Shown here one piece after another: positions 9,489-18,320 of a stretch of 64,000 nt of DNA; the stretch's first letter is position 1; every line of letters begins with the position of its first letter. A program made the translations under genes and the position numbers. This DNA comes from Pedobacter sp. SYP-B3415 (GTDB lineage: Bacteria; Bacteroidota; Bacteroidia; Sphingobacteriales; Sphingobacteriaceae). The stretch is from assembly GCF_004138205.1 (NCBI RefSeq), contig NZ_RXNQ01000022.1, positions 309,241 to 373,240 on the forward strand, in the 5' to 3' direction. The notes beneath the pieces are model-generated. The model ran no database searches. It was not told the DNA's origin and saw only the letters and a program-made list of their open reading frames with translations.

Positions 9489-11236
9489 GCGCGGTGTAAT
9501 TTTGAAAAGGTGAACTCCTGGTATTCTTCATTAAATTCAAACTTATAGTCAAGTGGGAAGCCAAAGTTGACCTCGTCAATGTATAGGGTTTGGCCTTGTA
9601 TATCGGCGAAGGTGACCTGTTCCACAAAGCGTGCGAAGTTAATATAGGTATGCCGGTCGATTTTATTCGGCCGATACCCGGCATTTACGTTCTGCAGCAG
9701 TACGTAGAGCGAATAATCTATGGTGATCAGAAAGCTGTGATCCGGCGGTATTCCGAATTTCAAGGTGATCTCTTGGTTGAATTCATTGACTACCGGCCGG
9801 TCTTTTTTATCCTCGCGGCGTGGGAGGACGGCCCGCAAACCGAGTTGTTTAAATACACGGTAGGAAGTATTTCTGACTGTTCCAGGCACGATCGCTTTAT
9901 TTTTTTCCGATGTCCCGCCGTTCCAACTGTAGGCCGCTTTCTTAACCAGTTCAATCATATTACGCAGGCCTGCTGCATCATTATTGTTGTAGGCGAACAG
10001 CGCTTGGGTATAATCCAGGAAATGGTCGTCATGATATATAGGCAACGTTGAATATTTGAAATAATGAAGCCTGAGGAAAGACTTGATGATCAGTTCATGG
10101 CGGATGCGCTCATTTGGTTTCAGTTGCATTGAGCGACCAAGCCATGGGGCAAACTCGGTATTGAGCCATTCCAGCGGGTCTGCATCAGTGAATAACATGA
10201 CAGCGCGTTCGTCAAGTGCCTCATACCGCCTGACAGCAGGGTCCAACTGATGCAGGTTATAGAAAATCTTGGACAGATTCGGGTTCTCGAATAAATAATA
10301 AGGCAACAGGTATTGCAGCCGGTCCTCTTCGCTCAATTGCTGGATCAGTGCCAGGTATTTTGAGACGTCGGGCTGATTGAGTGGATAGGGTACAAGTAAA
10401 TCGTGCACAAAATTGAGCAACTGGCGAAAGGAAATGATTTGCTTTTCTTTAATCAGGCATGCGACCAGCAAACTGGCGATCACTTTTCGGGTATTTTCAT
10501 TCCGCAAAAGTTCGAAATTGGTCTTGACCGGGCAAAGCGCTGCCCATGGTTGTTCACAAACCCATTGGTAAGCCTTGGCGATGGGATTTCGGGGTGATTC
10601 ATCAACGATCCGGTTGAGTAAGGTCTCAATAAGATATGTCTGGGGACCATCGGCACGAAGACTATAAAAGTGGTAGCTGGTAAAATTAACATACCTGAAT
10701 AGGCCATCATCACTGTCCGACGCTTCCTCCAGCCCATCGGCTTCAATGATCCGGTGACGTTCTACGAAGCGTTTGAGGCGGCCAAAGTCCTCCTTGCGCT
10801 CTTCCAGAAAATTACTCAGGGTGCCCAAATTGATGGCCAGGATGATCTTTTCATCTGTCGTTCCGAGCAAAGTATCGCTGAACGGACGGAGCACCCGGCT
10901 CAATGTTTCGTTACATGTCTCTTCAGGGCTATAGCTTTCGGTCGCATCGTTATGAATATGAAACCGGCTGAAATCTTTGGCTGTCGCTTCATTGCCGCGG
11001 AGCCGTGCCAGCAGGTGTGATTTTCCATCACCAACGTTACCGCAAACCAAAATCAGCGCGGAGCCTGTGGCGCCCGCCGCCTCAGTAATGACCGCGGTCA
11101 GTACCTGTTCCACCGGCCGGGTGATATGCAGGTAGTTTTTAAGGTCCTCGTCGATCGGTGTGTTCGCGTTAGCGATGGCTTCCTTGGCAGATTCCTTAAG
11201 TTTGCCCAGTTGGGTGATCAGTTGATGTGTCTCCAT
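9485..11236 (-). CDS. dptF: DNA phosphorothioation-dependent restriction protein DptF (ATPase)
   Basis: A 583-residue P-loop protein with Walker A GNVGDGKSH at residues 66-74, directly after LILVC, as in DptF/DndF of the phosphorothioation restriction complex. A Walker B-like strand KIILAINLG follows near residues 128-136. DptF works with DptG and DptH to restrict unmodified DNA, with nucleotide hydrolysis presumed to drive the complex. The start lies 3 bp after the stop of a small XRE regulator gene, so XRE-dptF-dptG-dptH-GIY-YIG form one operon. This is separated by about 100 bp from the modification genes dndCDE upstream. The reading frame is intact. Confidence 0.88.
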   Translation of the reverse strand: METHQLITQLGKLKESAKEAIANANTPIDEDLKNYLHITRPVEQVLTAVITEAAGATGSALILVCGNVGDGKSHLLARLRGNEATAKDFSRFHIHNDATESYSPEETCNETLSRVLRPFSDTLLGTTDEKIILAINLGTLSNFLEERKEDFGRLKRFVERHRIIEADGLEEASDSDDGLFRYVNFTSYHFYSLRADGPQTYLIETLLNRIVDESPRNPIAKAYQWVCEQPWAALCPVKTNFELLRNENTRKVIASLLVACLIKEKQIISFRQLLNFVHDLLVPYPLNQPDVSKYLALIQQLSEEDRLQYLLPYYLFENPNLSKIFYNLHQLDPAVRRYEALDERAVMLFTDADPLEWLNTEFAPWLGRSMQLKPNERIRHELIIKSFLRLHYFKYSTLPIYHDDHFLDYTQALFAYNNNDAAGLRNMIELVKKAAYSWNGGTSEKNKAIVPGTVRNTSYRVFKQLGLRAVLPRREDKKDRPVVNEFNQEITLKFGIPPDHSFLITIDYSLYVLLQNVNAGYRPNKIDRHTYINFARFVEQVTFADIQGQTLYIDEVNFGFPLDYKFEFNEEYQEFTFSKLHRA

Positions 11237-11239
11237 AGG

Positions 11240-11497
11240 TCAATGGTCAAAGCCCTCGGCAAAGAATTCTGAAGCCGGGATTTCCAGGGTCTTCAGGACC
11301 TTCATGAGTGTCAGGAATTTTAAGTTATCACCGGTCTCGTATTTCCCGTATTGCGTGCGGGAAATGCCGCTTTCATAAGCGAAATGCTCATAATTGGAAA
11401 AACCTTTCTGAATACGGAGTGTCTTGATGCGTTTCCCGAGCCGCTCTAAAAGTTCGATCTCTTCGGCGCTGAATTTTTCGTTCTGAGTTTTAGGCAT
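11240..11497 (-). CDS. XRE-family transcriptional regulator heading the dptFGH operon
   Basis: An 85-residue single-domain helix-turn-helix protein. Residues about 12-72 carry the XRE/Cro fold (LGKRIKTLRIQKGFSNYEHF, then SGISRTQYGKYETGDN and LMKVLKTLEI). The ATG at 11497 is chosen over a TTG two codons upstream. It lies between dndE and dptF, 3 bp ahead of dptF. Inverted repeats overlap its start and lie just upstream, so autoregulation is likely. By analogy with controller proteins of restriction-modification systems, I infer that it times or limits restriction while modification (dndCDE) is made independently. The dndB regulator known from other Dnd clusters is not present here. Confidence 0.85.
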   Translation of the reverse strand: MPKTQNEKFSAEEIELLERLGKRIKTLRIQKGFSNYEHFAYESGISRTQYGKYETGDNLKFLTLMKVLKTLEIPASEFFAEGFDH

Positions 11498-11513
11498 TAG
11501 CAAAGCTTGCTAA
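11497..11513. promoter_or_regulatory. Inverted repeat at XRE start, candidate operator
   Basis: TTAGCAA and TTGCTAA arms with a 3-bp centre lie immediately before the XRE start codon, over the place of the ribosome binding site. A second inverted repeat, TTTTAG/CTAAAA with a 7-bp spacer, lies at 11524-11542. Small XRE repressors commonly bind paired sites of this kind. No clear TTTG/TAnnTTTG promoter was found in the 109-bp gap, so where transcription of the dpt operon starts is unknown. Confidence 0.5.
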
Positions 11514-11606
11514 TAGAACGCGCTTTTAGTACCTGCCTAAAACGGCACTTTTAAAAAGGCTCATATGGCCGATACCTTTTCATGACCAGCATGACTTTGC
11601 CGAAGC

Positions 11607-12002
11607 TTATAAAGCAAACTGCAGCCCCTGATCGATCTTTGTGGCTATGAAATCGAAGCCCGTTGTGCTTATATTCCCCGCGAATTCTTTATTAAGCAGT
11701 TCCAGCCCGTCGTCGATATGCATTTTTATATACCGGCTAATGTCTTTATCGGTTTTATAAACCTGGTAATGAACGCAGACCAATGCAATGTAGTAGTCGG
11801 TGTAGTCACCGAAAAGCACTTTAGCGCTGTATTCCTTGCCGCCCGAATCCTGGATATTGGCCAGTTCCATTTTACGGTCCAGGTTGATCGAGTAGGCTAA
11901 AGCCAGGCGTGCGATAATGTTCTCGGCACCTAGGTTCAGTTTATTCGTGAGGCTGCTGACAATGTCTTTATTCGCTTTTGAGGTTTTGATATTACTGAAC
12001 AT
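11607..12002 (-). CDS. dndE: DNA sulfur modification protein DndE
   Basis: A 131-residue protein with the size and position of DndE, the small DNA-binding subunit of the phosphorothioate modification complex (DndC-DndD-DndE). The reading frame is open further upstream, but the ATG at 12002 (MFSNIKTSKANKDIVSSL) gives the usual DndE length and an 11-bp overlap with dndD, matching the dndC-dndD overlap. The N-terminal region KANKDIVSSLTNKLNLGAEN resembles the helical DndE start. It is the last gene of the modification operon. The XRE-dptFGH operon begins about 110 bp further on. Confidence 0.85.
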   Translation of the reverse strand: MFSNIKTSKANKDIVSSLTNKLNLGAENIIARLALAYSINLDRKMELANIQDSGGKEYSAKVLFGDYTDYYIALVCVHYQVYKTDKDISRYIKMHIDDGLELLNKEFAGNISTTGFDFIATKIDQGLQFAL

Positions 12003-14139
12003 ATGCCTGGCTGAGATTATAATTAACAAATAGTTGATCGGCTGGAACGGCTTGGAACACCGAATGATATTTCCCATTCTGGCTGATCAGATAAGCTTTG
12101 CCCACACGCTGGCGCATCCACTCATATTCCTGTTCATTCAGTTCCTTTTGCAGCAGCGGGAACAGAACCACCTGCCCAGAAAGGAAGGGATAAAATTCCT
12201 GGATAATATTCCGGGAATGCTGTTTGTCGAACTTTTGGAGCGGGCTGTCTATGAATACGGGGAAGCGGATATTCGACTCATCTACGAGGGCTTTTAACAA
12301 GGCTGTCGCATATAACTGTTGCTCTCCCTTAGAAAGCAGCTCCTTATCGATGAACTGCCTTCGATGGTCGTATAATTCGATGTCGATCAGGTCGCCGGAG
12401 ATGACCACATTAACCTTGCTGACAAAATCATCTTTATGCATAAGCCGGTTGAGCTCCCGGAGTACGCTTTTCTCCAGGTTAATCTTTTTTTTGAGCTTAA
12501 GCTGGTTGATGAATTTATCAAGCTTTTCGATGAGCTTTTCAGCCATAGCATCCTTTTCCTTATCGGTATCCTCAAGATCCACCTTCTTGCTCAATTCTGA
12601 GATCTTACGGGAAAGGACCTGTATTTCTGTTTCGGCAGTTTGTTTCTTGGCAGTGATGCCGGCAATCTCATTTTCCAGGGACCTGATCTCTTCATCGATA
12701 CGGTCTTTGGACTGACGGATCTCCATGATCACCGGGTCCCGCTCTTTTGATTCCGCATCCAAAAGCTTGCGCTGTACATTGCTGTACAACGCCTGGAGCC
12801 GCTTTTGCTCCATGACCAACTGGCGGAATGTTTTGCTATAGGCGTTCTTCAGGTTATCGTAGATCGCAAAAAACCGGTTTTGCTGGTCCAAGGTAAAGTC
12901 CAGCAGTGTTTTCACCTCTTGCTGGTGATCCGGCAACAATTCGGCTTTAATGAGCCCGAGAAGCGTATCTTCAGTATCTCCGCTGAAATCGAGCCGGGGC
13001 CTTAAGCTTTCCATGGCTGCACTGATCGCCAGGAATTTGTCCTGGAGCAATGCCCGGGAAGCGACGCTGTTATTCATTTCTGCTTCGAGCTGCTGCTTTA
13101 CTTGCGCAACTTTTCCGGCCAGCATTGCGAACGGCGCCAGTTCCAGCAATTCATTAAAACGGCTTTTCGTTTTAAGCAGGTCATTGGTATATTGTATTTG
13201 TTGTTCTCTCAGCCTTTTTAATTCTTGCAGTGTGATCGAACTTCCTTCGCGGATGAGTTGTTCCTGGTACTTATCTGAAGCCACTTTTTTAGCGTGAATG
13301 ATCTCTGCACGTTCTTCAAGCTGCTGGTGATAATGTTGCCCCAGCTTTTTATTCTGGATCAGTTGCTTGTTAAGTTTTTCGAGCAGATCGCGATCACTTT
13401 TTACCGCTGATTTCTGCCGCAGGCGCAGCCGCAGATTTTGTAAATTACTTTTCAGGTCAGTGTATTTTTTTATTCCCAGCACCTCAGCATACGCCTGGCT
13501 CAGGTATCTCTTTTCCTCTGCGGTATTGATGTCGGCCAGGGCTACGATCTTTTCGGCATCGAAAAAGAAAAATTTAGCAATCTCTTTAGGCAGGATAAAA
13601 TCGTTGATGAAGATCTCCGGTCCGACTCCTTTGGTCAGCTCATTAGCTTTGCCGTCGATCAGTATCTCTACGCTTTCCTGATGGGTTTTAATGTCATAAG
13701 TCCTTTTGATCTCTACAAACTCACAGACAACAGAAGGGATCATCAGCCCCGAAAGTTGTAGCCCGACACTGAAAGAGGAAAAGCCGGTCAACTGCTTTTT
13801 CAGCGCCAGCTTGGCTGCTGAGTTCGGTGTAGCGGCAATTTGTTCCTGAACAGCGGCGATCTTTTCCACTGATTCACTCAGGGCCAACCGGTTCATCAGT
13901 TTTTCGCAATAACGTTTATAGCCACCTGATTCCATGATATCCTGACGGTAACGTTCATCCACAGCTGTCATTAACTTACCAAACAAGCCCCAAACCAAGG
14001 CAGTTAAAAATGAAGTTTTACCAAAGCCATTGTTCCCGGCGATCACCGAGATATTGTTATTGATATCGGTAGCCAGTTCGAGCTCATTAATCCCGTAGTA
14101 TACCCGAAAATTGGTTAATGATATTTTGTTAATGAACAT
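11992..14139 (-). CDS. dndD: DNA sulfur modification protein DndD (SMC-like ATPase)
   Basis: A 715-residue SMC/Rad50-type ATPase. The Walker A GNNGFGKTS is at residues 35-43, a long coiled coil covers roughly 220-560, and the ABC signature LSKGEQQ (602-608) and Walker B FPVFIDSP (626-633) lie near the C-terminus. DndD is thought to provide ATP-driven DNA handling or nicking for sulfur insertion by DndC. The ATG at 14139 (MFINKISLTNFRVYYG) is chosen because the conserved N-terminal strand begins there; a start 14 codons upstream is also open. It overlaps both dndC and dndE by 11 bp, indicating a tightly coupled dndCDE operon. Confidence 0.92.
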   Translation of the reverse strand: MFINKISLTNFRVYYGINELELATDINNNISVIAGNNGFGKTSFLTALVWGLFGKLMTAVDERYRQDIMESGGYKRYCEKLMNRLALSESVEKIAAVQEQIAATPNSAAKLALKKQLTGFSSFSVGLQLSGLMIPSVVCEFVEIKRTYDIKTHQESVEILIDGKANELTKGVGPEIFINDFILPKEIAKFFFFDAEKIVALADINTAEEKRYLSQAYAEVLGIKKYTDLKSNLQNLRLRLRQKSAVKSDRDLLEKLNKQLIQNKKLGQHYHQQLEERAEIIHAKKVASDKYQEQLIREGSSITLQELKRLREQQIQYTNDLLKTKSRFNELLELAPFAMLAGKVAQVKQQLEAEMNNSVASRALLQDKFLAISAAMESLRPRLDFSGDTEDTLLGLIKAELLPDHQQEVKTLLDFTLDQQNRFFAIYDNLKNAYSKTFRQLVMEQKRLQALYSNVQRKLLDAESKERDPVIMEIRQSKDRIDEEIRSLENEIAGITAKKQTAETEIQVLSRKISELSKKVDLEDTDKEKDAMAEKLIEKLDKFINQLKLKKKINLEKSVLRELNRLMHKDDFVSKVNVVISGDLIDIELYDHRRQFIDKELLSKGEQQLYATALLKALVDESNIRFPVFIDSPLQKFDKQHSRNIIQEFYPFLSGQVVLFPLLQKELNEQEYEWMRQRVGKAYLISQNGKYHSVFQAVPADQLFVNYNLSQAYVQ

Positions 14140-15448
14140 CCTGTTGCTTGTGTTTAATATGGTATTCCAGGTGATTTTCAATGTCGCTCTGTAATCCGTA
14201 ATTGTTCACCATAATGAACCTGGATTTTTGAATTTCCAGCAATTCATTGATCAGTCCGAAGGCAGTATCATCATGACAAGCCTCCTGCAAGATTTCTTTC
14301 TCGAATATGGTGTTGTCGCTGAAATCCGTTTTGTTCAGTTCGGTTCCATATACCTCGTTATAGATCTCTGCTACACTATATTTGAAGATCGAGTCGCGGT
14401 GCCAGGTCACCTGTATCGCCACGAGCTCCTGATAATTGATCAGTACCAGGTCGGGCTCCGTGCGCTGTATCTCCCGCTGGGCTCCCAGCAGGACTTTGAG
14501 CATATAGGCGCGTTTTTCCGGATAATAGGGGCCCCAGACATCTTCGCCGGTAATGTCGCTATTGCGGCGGCGCTTCTCGCGCCAGTCACGGTTGTTCCGT
14601 TCTTCCTGCAACATGTCCCGGAATTCTGAAAGTGGCTCCATCCATTCTTCGCCATTGTCAATGAGTGCCTCCATAGATTTGTCTTTGTTGACCACCGTAC
14701 AAACCCAGCAGCCAAAACGGCTGTTACCGCAGGAGGGTGTCGTGTCATCGATCACCAGCGGACAGTCGCCCCCGTTGGCATTCCGGTATAATGTTACTAG
14801 GTCGCGGTTCGTGCCGCCCCATGGAGGATCCACCTGCAAAAGATAGGTCCAAACCTCATCCGTCAGGACATCTTTGATCAGGGCAAATACGTAGGCATTT
14901 GGTAGGATATGTTTGCGCAGGCGTTCTCCCTTTACCTCGTAACGCTTGATGCTGCGTGCGCGGTTCGAGCTTTCTGCCGATCGGGTACCGAGCAAGATTA
15001 TGACCTCTCCTGTTTCACTGATCTTGGATTTGATGAACTCGGTGGTCGGATTGATCTTCAGGCGCTCGGTGCACCAGCGGAACATATTATTGGGTGCCGG
15101 ATAGCCTTTGCCCAGCAGGTTGACCCAAAAGGTCTCTTCCAGGGAAGGCGTCGTTTCGTGGACCGTGATCGGCATACTTTGTTGCGCAGAGGCGATCTGA
15201 AGGCGGTCGAGCGTACGGTGGACGAATTGCGCAATCTTGGGATTTTCGACCAGAGTATCGTTACACACGACGTAGATATGCCGTGTACGCAGTTCAGCAG
15301 GTATTTTCTTGAGCGCAATCCATACCAGTTGAAGCAACATGGTCGAATCTTTGCCCCCGCTGAATCCAATGATCCACGGCCGATCGCTATGATCGTTCAA
15401 GTATTGATCCTGTATCTCAGATTCTAAATATCTAATATTCAATGCCAT
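14129..15448 (-). CDS. dndC: DNA sulfur modification protein DndC (PP-loop sulfurtransferase)
   Basis: A 439-residue enzyme of the PAPS-reductase/PP-loop family. The pyrophosphatase loop SGGKDST is at residues 30-36. The RWCTERLKI segment is at 125-132. A cysteine cluster (C229, C240, C247, C250, including SCGNSRFGCWVC) probably holds the iron-sulfur cluster known for DndC. In the pathway it activates the DNA backbone with ATP and takes sulfur from a cysteine desulfurase. It is the first gene of the dndCDE operon. No dndA (desulfurase) lies in the window, so sulfur may come from a chromosomal IscS/SufS-type enzyme. All expected motifs are intact. Confidence 0.93.
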   Translation of the reverse strand: MALNIRYLESEIQDQYLNDHSDRPWIIGFSGGKDSTMLLQLVWIALKKIPAELRTRHIYVVCNDTLVENPKIAQFVHRTLDRLQIASAQQSMPITVHETTPSLEETFWVNLLGKGYPAPNNMFRWCTERLKINPTTEFIKSKISETGEVIILLGTRSAESSNRARSIKRYEVKGERLRKHILPNAYVFALIKDVLTDEVWTYLLQVDPPWGGTNRDLVTLYRNANGGDCPLVIDDTTPSCGNSRFGCWVCTVVNKDKSMEALIDNGEEWMEPLSEFRDMLQEERNNRDWREKRRRNSDITGEDVWGPYYPEKRAYMLKVLLGAQREIQRTEPDLVLINYQELVAIQVTWHRDSIFKYSVAEIYNEVYGTELNKTDFSDNTIFEKEILQEACHDDTAFGLINELLEIQKSRFIMVNNYGLQSDIENHLEYHIKHKQQDVH

Positions 15449-15890
15449 AGATGATCGGGATTAAAGAGTTGTACTCACGAATTTAGTCTTTTGTCCGGCA
15501 TTCACCGAACAGGTTCAAAATTAACTTAATGTTGAAAAATCGAGGTATATTTTGTGTCATACCGGCAAATATTCTTTAATGATCAGGGGCTCAGGATATA
15601 AAGATTTCGCAAGAACGATAAATAAATTTACTCATATTAACCAACTAAAGTCGGCCTAGCCCCACCAGATAACAACTCAATCGCTTATTTCTTTCAGCTT
15701 AATATGTCAATCAACACCATTGAGGTTTAACGACTTGGCCTTCCCTAAACTTCAGTTCACCTACTAAGACAAGCGCCTGGTACGGGGATCCTTGAGCAAC
15801 ATTGTGACCCTCAACCAGCTAGTCACTTATGCGTAATTTGCTATTGTGTAACCATAATCATCGCAGTAGTTTGCGGTATAAAAACTGGTT
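15449..15890. other. Divergent intergenic region between dndC and the HEPN gene
   Basis: A 442-bp gap with no convincing gene. A TAATTTTG box on the minus strand (15523 down to 15516) matches the Bacteroidota -7 consensus and is a weak candidate for the dndC promoter; a matching -33 TTTG is not found at the right distance. No clear promoter for the rightward gene was identified. Confidence 0.3.
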
Positions 15891-17198
15891 ATGAAACACG
15901 AACTTAACAGCCTTATATCAAAAGAACTTTTTGATACTTCGGACTTCGCGATGATTAAAGCTGAACTCTGGGCATTTTACAAAGCCGCCACCAGTGAAAG
16001 AATCTGGACAGACAGCTTTGATGTTCTCATAACACTTAAAAACCAACTAAATGAGCTTATAACAACTAGCGCGGCCTGGCATTTAGCGATAGCAAAAAAA
16101 AGCGACTATCGAGTGTCTCAGGAAGCCTTGACTTTGCGGCAAGTCTTTGCAGAAGCTCAATTACTACACTTGGATGGCAGACACCAACTACGTCGACTAT
16201 CTTCAAACCAAACTATGCCAGAAGGTTTTTTTGATGATTTTTTCCAATTTCTCTCCCCGAATGATTGGGGCAAGCTAATATTGGAAATGTTTGAATACGC
16301 CTTACATTCAGACAGCATTAGCGAACTTTATGGGCATCAAACTGTACTTGAGGCATACGAGCTACTCGATGGCTTGTTGGAAACATTCTATTCTCTATCA
16401 CTGGAAAGCGAAAATAAAGAGTCTTCCGGCTTGCTTGATCTTATTGAGCTGATAAAAAAGGTTTGCAAACCGTTATTCATATATCAATATGCTAATGATG
16501 GCACAAGTAGCGGATGCCAACTCCTATTAATTGATTCAGATGAGAATCCGAGATCTTTCAACGATGTCTCTGACACTATTCAGGCGCTGGTTGATGATAA
16601 ACTTGCAATGCAAATCTTGGTAGTGAAGTATTCTCATTTCTCGAAACAGGTTGAACTCGGCACGCCCTTCTATTTGTATATCCGGTTGATTGCAGATCCA
16701 GTGTTCACTTCAGCGACACCGCTTCCTATCTATCCGCGCAAGACATCTATGGTTGAAAGCCTAGATAGATCCCGGATGATATTTTCCCAGTTATATGACA
16801 AGGCACATGATCTATTTACACGAACCACTACAGCAGGCCACCAGCTTGACGGTCAAGTTAATCTGTTTCTTCTTCATCAAAGCCTAGAATTGTCATGCAG
16901 AGCGTTAGCTATGGCTTTTACCTATAAGGAGAAGAAGACTCATCATCTGCCTTCCCTTGTATCCCATTTAAAGGATATCTGCCCAGAATTGCATGAATTG
17001 TTCTCAAGTTCTACAGCAAAGACATCTCTTGAAATCTTGAATAACGCATATATCTCAAGCCGATATGAGAATTATAAGATAGCGGAACGAGATATTGAAC
17101 TCATTTCCCATCTGGTCAAACAAGCAGTCTGGCTGATCAAAGCTAACTTTGAAAGTAAAATTTCACAGTTGGAAAATAGAATAAGCCTTCTTAGCTAA
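15891..17198 (+). CDS. HEPN-domain protein of unknown role
   Basis: A 435-residue protein. Its C-terminal part (about 300-425) resembles HEPN domains: NLFLLHQSLELSCRALA, a THHLPSLVSHL segment, then ILNNAYISSRYENYKIAERDIE. The middle (about 195-275) is reminiscent of the degenerate nucleotidyltransferase regions that precede HEPN domains in other Bacteroidota proteins, but I see no intact catalytic motif there. The RxxxxH RNase motif of toxic HEPN proteins is not obvious. It stands alone and divergent from dndC inside the mobile island, without a clear antitoxin next to it. It may be an accessory defence or toxin-type cargo gene, which is inference. Confidence 0.6.
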   Translation: MKHELNSLISKELFDTSDFAMIKAELWAFYKAATSERIWTDSFDVLITLKNQLNELITTSAAWHLAIAKKSDYRVSQEALTLRQVFAEAQLLHLDGRHQLRRLSSNQTMPEGFFDDFFQFLSPNDWGKLILEMFEYALHSDSISELYGHQTVLEAYELLDGLLETFYSLSLESENKESSGLLDLIELIKKVCKPLFIYQYANDGTSSGCQLLLIDSDENPRSFNDVSDTIQALVDDKLAMQILVVKYSHFSKQVELGTPFYLYIRLIADPVFTSATPLPIYPRKTSMVESLDRSRMIFSQLYDKAHDLFTRTTTAGHQLDGQVNLFLLHQSLELSCRALAMAFTYKEKKTHHLPSLVSHLKDICPELHELFSSSTAKTSLEILNNAYISSRYENYKIAERDIELISHLVKQAVWLIKANFESKISQLENRISLLS

Positions 17199-17577
17199 CA
17201 AAGCGATTGATGTAAATTTAATCAATAGCTATACCGACGGTCGTGAAAAACTCTTCGCCGTTTCACTCTATCAATTCGTCCAAATCGCAAAAATAAATCA
17301 GTGTAAAGACCGAAATAGTCATTTCCAACTCTCATTCCTTAATATCAAAAACGGAAGCTAATTTCGCTTGTGATATCCGTTCACGTCAGTATAACATCCC
17401 TCAAATCTGCTAGCATAACTTACGCCTTATTCTCCTGAAGAAAATTTTGTTTGCAGTACAGCTGCTTTGCATTAGAATCTTTTGCTGACCATGTGGCTAT
17501 CAATGCGATAACATTTCATTTCCAAGCTCCGAAACACTGCCATACACACAGAGTAACTTGCGATAAGCGACAATATC
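17199..17577. other. Intergenic region without recognised features
   Basis: About 380 bp between the HEPN gene and the small helix-turn-helix gene. It is AT-rich, with scattered stop codons in all frames. I see no RNA gene, strong hairpin or convincing promoter. Confidence 0.4.
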
Positions 17578-17850
17578 ATGAAAACATCAGACTTAATCAC
17601 CAAAGAAGACTTGCAGCAGTTCAAAGTCGAACTGCTTGAAGATTTAAAACGACACATCAAACCAAACCCATCCGCTCAAGCCTGGCTGCGCAGCTCGGAA
17701 GTGAGAAAGATTCTGAAAATTTCCCCTGGCACACTGCAGAACCTACGCATCAACGGCTCACTAAAATATAGCCAAGTGGGCAGCATCCATTACTACCAAC
17801 TCGACGATATCCAAGCGTTGCTCGAGGGCAGAAAGAAAATCTCCAAATGA
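17578..17850 (+). CDS. Helix-turn-helix (excisionase-like, HTH_17 type) protein
   Basis: A 90-residue protein. Residues about 42-85 form a MerR/excisionase-like winged helix-turn-helix (WLRSSEVRKILKISPGTLQ, then HYYQLDDIQALL), the form used by many small DNA-binding proteins carried by Bacteroidota mobile elements. The N-terminus is a charged helix (ITKEDLQQFKVELLEDLKR). Its stop overlaps the start of the next gene (ATGA), so the two are translationally coupled. The location close to the integrase suggests a role in control of excision or of island genes, but this cannot be told from sequence alone. Confidence 0.75.
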   Translation: MKTSDLITKEDLQQFKVELLEDLKRHIKPNPSAQAWLRSSEVRKILKISPGTLQNLRINGSLKYSQVGSIHYYQLDDIQALLEGRKKISK

Positions 17851-18158
17851 CAACAATCCTTATCCCTGAGTCTTTTAGTGATTCCATCAAACGAATCGCC
17901 CTCCATCCGGACTTCTCAGCAATGCATGTCAGTCTATTTACTGCACTGTTCCTTTGCTATCAGCGACACCAATTTTTAAGCCCATTTCCGATAACACGCA
18001 AAACCCTGATGACCTATGCCTGTATCGGTTCCATTGCGACGTATCACAAATGCATTCGTGAGTTACAGATAGCTGGCTTTATAAGGTATCAGCCTTCCAA
18101 TCATCCAAAATCAGGCAGCCTAATTTATTGGGCAGATAACGAAGTTAATGCCGAGTGA
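17847..18158 (+). CDS. Small winged-helix-like protein of mobile elements
   Basis: A 103-residue protein coupled to the upstream helix-turn-helix gene by a 4-bp overlap. The middle (about 45-90, PFPITRKTLMTYACIGSIATYHKCIREL then GFIRY) looks like a winged helix, similar to replication-initiator or transcription-regulator wings. I recall similar small proteins beside tyrosine integrases in Pedobacter-like genomes, but have no named function for them. The gene converges on the integrase with a 162-bp gap that holds a short hairpin (18159-18175) without a T-run. Confidence 0.65.
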   Translation: MTTILIPESFSDSIKRIALHPDFSAMHVSLFTALFLCYQRHQFLSPFPITRKTLMTYACIGSIATYHKCIRELQIAGFIRYQPSNHPKSGSLIYWADNEVNAE

Positions 18159-18320
18159 CCGATTGTTCAAATCGGCGAAGATACATCGGGCATTTTGCCT
18201 AAAGTTTATTAATAGCTAATAATGGTTCCTTAATATCCTTAAAGCTAACAAACGAATCACGGTCAAATATCATAACTAAATTGTCTACTGCCAAGCATTC
18301 TCGACAATAGACAATTGAAA

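Noticed and set aside
15891..17198. HEPN gene as half of a HEPN/MNT toxin-antitoxin pair
   Set aside because: No separate MNT nucleotidyltransferase gene is adjacent and no intact catalytic motif was found.
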